Shown one piece after another: positions 60,094 to 64,000 of a DNA stretch of 64,000 nucleotides. The notes under the pieces are model-generated. The model had not been told where the DNA came from, ran no database searches, and saw only the letters and a program-made list of their open reading frames with translations. The stretch is from NCBI RefSeq assembly GCF_000802185.1, contig NZ_KN676113.1, forward strand, positions 1,256,607-1,320,606, in the 5' to 3' direction. A program made the position numbers and the translations under genes. The DNA comes from Belnapia sp. F-4-1. Its GTDB lineage: Bacteria > Pseudomonadota > Alphaproteobacteria > Acetobacterales > Acetobacteraceae. Position 1 is the first letter of the stretch; the number at the start of each line of letters is the position of its first letter.

Positions 60094-61334
60094 GACACGA
60101 TCCTCAGATGCCGCCGTGGTGGGGCCGATACTTCCGAATGCTCCGAAAGCGCCTGGTCCAGCCACACGAGATAGGGGTCCGGCCGGACCAGCGCTGGCGA
60201 TTCCCACAACAGATCGAACTGGCCGGCAAGATTGGAGCGCGCAATGCGCGGGGTGGCATAGGTATGGTTGTTGTCCGGATCGACGCATATCGCCCCCTGC
60301 GGCGCGCGGAAGCTGTCGCGGTACAGCGCGCGCCGTACCGCTGCCACATCGGCGCTGCCGGCAGCCTTGATGGCGCGGCCCAGCAACAGCATGCAGGTAT
60401 AGCTTGCCTGCGCATCCACTGAGGGCGAACTGCCGGGACCGAAGCGCTCGCGGTAGCGGCCTAGAAAAACCCGGTTCTCCAGCGTGTCGAGACTTTGGAA
60501 CCAGGGCGAGCAGGCGATATGCCCGGCCCCCGCCTCGGCACCGATGATTTGCAGTTCGGGCTCGCACAGGCTGCAGCTGAGAATTGGCGGCAGCGAAGCA
60601 TGCGGATCGCGCAGCCGGGCCGCGTGGTAGGCGCGGAAGAACGCATAGCTCGACTGGCCGACCAGCGTGTTGAAGACCACGCCCGGCCGAAGCCGCACGA
60701 TCTCCTCCACGACATGCTCCACGCTGGTCTCGCCGAGCGGCAAGGTGCGCTCCGCCGCCATGTGTCCTCCGGTCGCGCCCAGCATCTCGCGCAGCACGCG
60801 GGCTGTCTCCCAGGTCCAGATATAGTGCGAGCCGATGCAGTACACGCTGCTGGCGATGTGCTGCAACATGTAACGAGCCAGCGGCACCACGTGCTGGTTG
60901 GGAGCGGCGCCGACATAGATGACGCTCTCGCTGCTTTCGAAACCTTCGTAGCGCGCCGGATGCCATAGGAGCGCGTCCGCAGCCTCAACCAGGGGCAGGA
61001 CTTGGCGACGGGCGGCCGAGGTGTAGCAGCCGACCAGGTGCATTGCACGATGCTGGCGCAGCATCGCGTCGCAGGCTTCATAATAGCCACGCAACCTGCC
61101 GCTTGGGTCCGCAATGAGCGGCTCCAGAACGAAGTCCGTACTCACCCATGCATTGACCTCCTCAAGGCCGAGCAGGGCCCCGCGCAGCATCTCCTGTCCC
61201 ACCGCGCCGTATAACCCCGTACCGGAATAGAGCAGGCCAACCGGGATGCGTTCACGCGACACGGGCACGTTGCTGGTCTCCACGAACACGGCTGCTGCCC
61301 ATCGGGCGGGCAACTGCTTCACACCCTTATGCAT
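60090..61334 (-). CDS. amiC: AmiC-type amide sensor (periplasmic-binding-protein fold, cytosolic)
   Basis: A 414-residue type I binding-protein fold. RIPVGLLYSGTGLYGAVGQE is the first strand and helix. GLEEVNAWVSTDFVLEPLIA, WTWETARVLREMLGATGGH and FNTLVGQSSYAFFRAYHAAR match AmiC. There is no convincing signal peptide, as expected for a negative regulator that sequesters AmiR in the cytosol and releases it on amide binding. ATG 61334 is the likeliest start; a GTG nearer to RIPVGL is possible. Translationally coupled to amiR. Confidence 0.9.
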   Translation of the reverse strand: MHKGVKQLPARWAAAVFVETSNVPVSRERIPVGLLYSGTGLYGAVGQEMLRGALLGLEEVNAWVSTDFVLEPLIADPSGRLRGYYEACDAMLRQHRAMHLVGCYTSAARRQVLPLVEAADALLWHPARYEGFESSESVIYVGAAPNQHVVPLARYMLQHIASSVYCIGSHYIWTWETARVLREMLGATGGHMAAERTLPLGETSVEHVVEEIVRLRPGVVFNTLVGQSSYAFFRAYHAARLRDPHASLPPILSCSLCEPELQIIGAEAGAGHIACSPWFQSLDTLENRVFLGRYRERFGPGSSPSVDAQASYTCMLLLGRAIKAAGSADVAAVRRALYRDSFRAPQGAICVDPDNNHTYATPRIARSNLAGQFDLLWESPALVRPDPYLVWLDQALSEHSEVSAPPRRHLRIVS

Positions 61335-61580
61335 AATCCCATCCCAGCGTTCTGGAAGCCGAAAAGCTGAGCACGACGTACCTGCAACCGTGTTGACAGG
61401 ACTGAAGGGACTGCTCGAAGATCGCCGGCGAGCGCTTCGCTTGAGCCCGCGAGACAAGGATGTCTCACATGCGCGGCCCGGCACCTTGCGCGCTCAGTAT
61501 GCATGACTTTCGGTATCTCGCCTTCCGTCCCTGCGCTCGCTCGCGGACGGGAGCAGGACGACGCACGTATTGGAGGCGCC

Positions 61581-63098
61581 ATGCCTGTCAGGACGCCTAG
61601 CCTTGAACAGATCTTGCAGATGGCCGATCGGCAGGGGCTGCACCTGTCCGCCGAGGATGCCGCGGAGTTCCGAGGCATCATGGCCGGCACGCTGGAGGCC
61701 TACCGGCTTCTCGACGAACTGCCCGAGCCCAAGCTGCCAGTGGTCGCGGCTCGCACACCCGGCTGGCGTCCTTCCACGGCCGAGAACCCCCATAACGGCT
61801 GGTACTGGCGCACGGAGATCGCCACCGGCGGGCCCGGCCCGTTGCATGGCAAGCGGGTCGCGGTGAAGGACAACATCTGTGTTGCCGGCGTACCGATGAT
61901 GAATGGTTCGGCGCTGCTGGAGGGATATGTCCCGGATGTCGACGCCACCGTCGTCACCCGCATCCTGCAAGCCGGCGGCACCATCGCGGGCAAGGCGGCC
62001 TGCGAGGATCTTTGCTTCTCCGGCGCCAGCCATACCTGCGTCACCGGCCCCATTCGCAACCCGCACCGGCCCACGCACAGCGCCGGCGGCTCCTCTGGCG
62101 GCAGTGCGGCGCTGGTAGCAGAAGGTGCGGTCGAGATGGCGCTCGGCGGCGACCAGGGCGGCTCCATCCGCACGCCATCGAGCTGGTGCGGCGTCTATGG
62201 GCTGAAGCCGAGCTGGGGGCTGGTGCCGGTGACGGGCTCCATGCCGATCAGCTATTCCGTCGACCATTGCGGACCGATCTGCGCCAGCGTCGAGGATGTG
62301 GCGCTGCTGCTGTCGGTCATCGCCGGGCATGACGGCTGGGATCATCGGACCATCCCGGCCCAGGTCGGCGACTATATGGGCGCGCTGGGTGCCGGCGCCG
62401 CGGGGCTGCGCATCGGCGTGCTGCAGGAGGGCTTCGGCCATCCAGAAAGCGACCCGCGGGTGGATGCCAGCGTGCGCGGCGCGATCGGCGCGCTGGAGCG
62501 GCTCGGGGCCCAGGTCGAGAGCGTCTCCGTACCAATGCACCGCGTGGCGCCGGCGATCTGGAGCGGGATCATCCTCGAAGGCGCCGCTGAGATGATGCTG
62601 AAGGGGCACGGCGTCGGCCACAACGTGCCGGGCTACTACCCCGTCGGCATGCAGGAGGCCTTCGCGCGCGGCTTCGACACCCGGATCGACGACGTGTCGG
62701 ACACGGTGAAGCTCGTGCTGCTGCTGGGCGAGTACCTGAACAAGCATTACCACAACCGCTACCACTCGAAGGCGCAGAACTTGCGCGTGCCGCTGACCCA
62801 GGCTTATGACGCGGCGCTGCAAGGGGTGGATGTGCTGGTCATGCCGACCAATCCTTTCACCGCGACCGAGATCCCACCGCGCGACGCGCCGCGGGCGCTG
62901 GCGGTGGACCGCGCGCTGAACATGCAGGCCAATACCTGCCCCTTCGACGTTTCGGGCCACCCGGCATTCACCATCCCCTGCGGCACCGTCGACGGGCTGC
63001 CGGTCGGGCTGATGCTGGTAGGGCGTCGCTACGAGGAGGCCACGCTGATCCGTCTGGCATCCGCTTTCGCCGCCAGCCACGACTGGCGCAATAATTGA
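61581..63098 (+). CDS. Amidase-signature amidase, nitrile-hydratase-associated type
   Basis: A 505-residue amidase hydrolysing amides to acids. It closely resembles rhodococcal enantioselective amidases encoded beside nitrile hydratase (GKRVAVKDNICVAGVPMMNG, EDLCFSGASHT, GGDQGGSIRTPSSWCGVYG). The Lys-cisSer-Ser triad falls at Lys96, Ser171 and Ser195, which I recall as the same numbers as in a characterised Rhodococcus enzyme. ATG 61581 follows TGGAGG. It is divergent from amiC with a 246-base promoter gap, and is probably the target of AmiC/AmiR. No nitrile hydratase gene is in the window. Confidence 0.93.
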   Translation: MPVRTPSLEQILQMADRQGLHLSAEDAAEFRGIMAGTLEAYRLLDELPEPKLPVVAARTPGWRPSTAENPHNGWYWRTEIATGGPGPLHGKRVAVKDNICVAGVPMMNGSALLEGYVPDVDATVVTRILQAGGTIAGKAACEDLCFSGASHTCVTGPIRNPHRPTHSAGGSSGGSAALVAEGAVEMALGGDQGGSIRTPSSWCGVYGLKPSWGLVPVTGSMPISYSVDHCGPICASVEDVALLLSVIAGHDGWDHRTIPAQVGDYMGALGAGAAGLRIGVLQEGFGHPESDPRVDASVRGAIGALERLGAQVESVSVPMHRVAPAIWSGIILEGAAEMMLKGHGVGHNVPGYYPVGMQEAFARGFDTRIDDVSDTVKLVLLLGEYLNKHYHNRYHSKAQNLRVPLTQAYDAALQGVDVLVMPTNPFTATEIPPRDAPRALAVDRALNMQANTCPFDVSGHPAFTIPCGTVDGLPVGLMLVGRRYEEATLIRLASAFAASHDWRNN

Positions 63099-63109
63099 GA
63101 GGAACCGCC

Positions 63110-64000
63110 ATGACGCAGACCGAGCTTCCCTATCTAGAGCTGACCGAGCTGACGCAGCGCATCCAGGCGAAGCAGATCTCGCCGGTGGAGGCAACGGAGG
63201 CGATGCTGTCGCGCATCGTGGCCCTCGATGGCCAGCTGAAGAGCTATGCGCTGGTGATGGCAGAGGAGGCGCGCGCCGCGGCGCGGCAGGCCGAGGCCGA
63301 GATCGCCCGCGGCGAGATCAAGGGACCACTGCACGGCGCGCCGATCGCGGTGAAGGACCTGTGCTGGATGACCGGCGTCCCGACCGCCGCCGGCATGACC
63401 ATCCACCACGACTTCCGCCCGCAGGACACGGCGACGGTGGTGAAACGCCTGCAGGCGGCGGGGGCCATCATCCTCGGCAAGCTGCAGCTCACCGAGGGCG
63501 CCTATGTCGATCACCACCCACAGATCCCGCCGCCTGTGAACCCGTGGAGCGCCGAGCACTGGTCCGGCGCCTCCTCCTCCGGCTCCGGCGTCGCCACGGC
63601 GGCCGGCCTCTGCTACGGCTCGCTCGGCTCCGACACCGGCGGCTCGATCCGCTTCCCTTGCGCGGCGCAGGGGCTTACCGGGGTGAAGCCGACCTGGGGG
63701 CGCGTCAGCCGCTACGGCGTCTTCGAGCTGGCGGCGACGCTGGACCATATCGGCCCGATGACCCGCAGCGCGGCCGATGCCGCGGCGATGCTGGCTGCCA
63801 TCGCGGGCGCCGACCCGGACGATCCGACGGCGTTGCAGGCGCCGGTGCCGGACTACATGGCGGAGCTGGAAGGCGGCATCGCCGGGCTGCGCCTCGGCAT
63901 CGACGAAGCCTGGATGGGGGCAGCGACCGATGCGGCGACGCAGGGCGTGTTGCAGGCGGCGCTCGCCGTGCTGAAGAAGCTCGGCGTCGAGGTGGTGCCG
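63110..64000 (+). CDS. Second amidase-signature amidase (partial, runs off the window)
   Basis: At least 297 codons stay open to the window end, starting at ATG 63110 (GAGAGGAA site) only 11 bases after the first amidase. The signature is clear: GAPIAVKDLCWMTGVPTAAG with the catalytic Lys, then HWSGASSSGSGVATAAGLCYG and GSDTGGSIRFPCAAQGLTG with the two Ser. It opens TELPYLELTELTQRIQAKQI, the usual amidase N-terminus. It differs from its neighbour, so a different amide is likely. The C-terminal third lies beyond position 64000. Confidence 0.92.
   Translation, partial: MTQTELPYLELTELTQRIQAKQISPVEATEAMLSRIVALDGQLKSYALVMAEEARAAARQAEAEIARGEIKGPLHGAPIAVKDLCWMTGVPTAAGMTIHHDFRPQDTATVVKRLQAAGAIILGKLQLTEGAYVDHHPQIPPPVNPWSAEHWSGASSSGSGVATAAGLCYGSLGSDTGGSIRFPCAAQGLTGVKPTWGRVSRYGVFELAATLDHIGPMTRSAADAAAMLAAIAGADPDDPTALQAPVPDYMAELEGGIAGLRLGIDEAWMGAATDAATQGVLQAALAVLKKLGVEVVP

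Noticed and set aside
59488-60966. A single 492-residue minus-strand protein spanning amiR
   Set aside because: Only the part from 60093 downwards is AmiR. The upstream extension is the wrong frame of amiC, and the GTGA overlap gives a natural start.

Overview
The window looks like a chromosomal piece of a high-GC alphaproteobacterium. The Acetobacteraceae (Roseomonas/Belnapia-like) are my best guess. The grounds are the GC-rich codon use, the grpE-dnaK-dnaJ order, the rimP-nusA-ylxR-infB-rbfA-truB-rpsO-pnp cluster, and the many Bug/TctC-type binding proteins. This placement is inference; no rRNA gene is present.

Positions 1-22400 are core genome. In order: a glutathione S-transferase; an Xre/DUF2384-RES toxin-antitoxin pair under a perfect palindrome; the DnaK chaperone genes; dapB, metK and trmB; the transcription/translation cluster from rimP to pnp with a thioesterase gene inserted between rbfA and truB; and an unusual Cys-motif flavin oxidoreductase. 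Positions 22500-31400 hold mixed metabolic genes: an acyltransferase, an old-yellow-enzyme overlapping a DUF2272 lipoprotein, an FAD oxidoreductase, a fused dihydroxyacetone kinase and a class II photolyase.

Positions 31400-41450 are a scrapyard of insertion sequences (IS3, IS5 and IS630 types, all broken). Embedded in it is a selenium locus. selB has lost its GTPase domain to an IS3 fragment and carries frameshifts and a stop. It is followed by a recognisable tRNA-Sec gene (anticodon UCA) and a long open NDH-SelD fusion whose catalytic Cys position reads Gly. This looks like selenocysteine decoding caught in the act of being lost, and it is the most interesting thing in the window. A DUF2231 membrane protein and a PQQ-type sugar dehydrogenase sit inside the same IS-bounded segment.

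Positions 41800-45280 encode a Ku-LigD end-joining pair. Positions 45700-54500 carry small enzymes and a decayed exopolysaccharide-type cluster: one broken and one intact glycosidase, a frameshifted WecG-type glycosyltransferase, a WecB-type epimerase, a protein of unknown function and an FAD oxidoreductase.

Positions 54600-64000 look like an amide or nitrile catabolism island. Three orphan periplasmic binding proteins (two Bug/TctC, one DctP-type) and a glyoxalase-fold protein precede an amiC-amiR sensor/antiterminator pair. That pair is transcribed divergently from two amidase-signature enzymes. The first closely resembles nitrile-hydratase-associated amidases; the second runs off the window end. 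A tetO-like palindrome lies in the AT-rich spacer at the start of this island.
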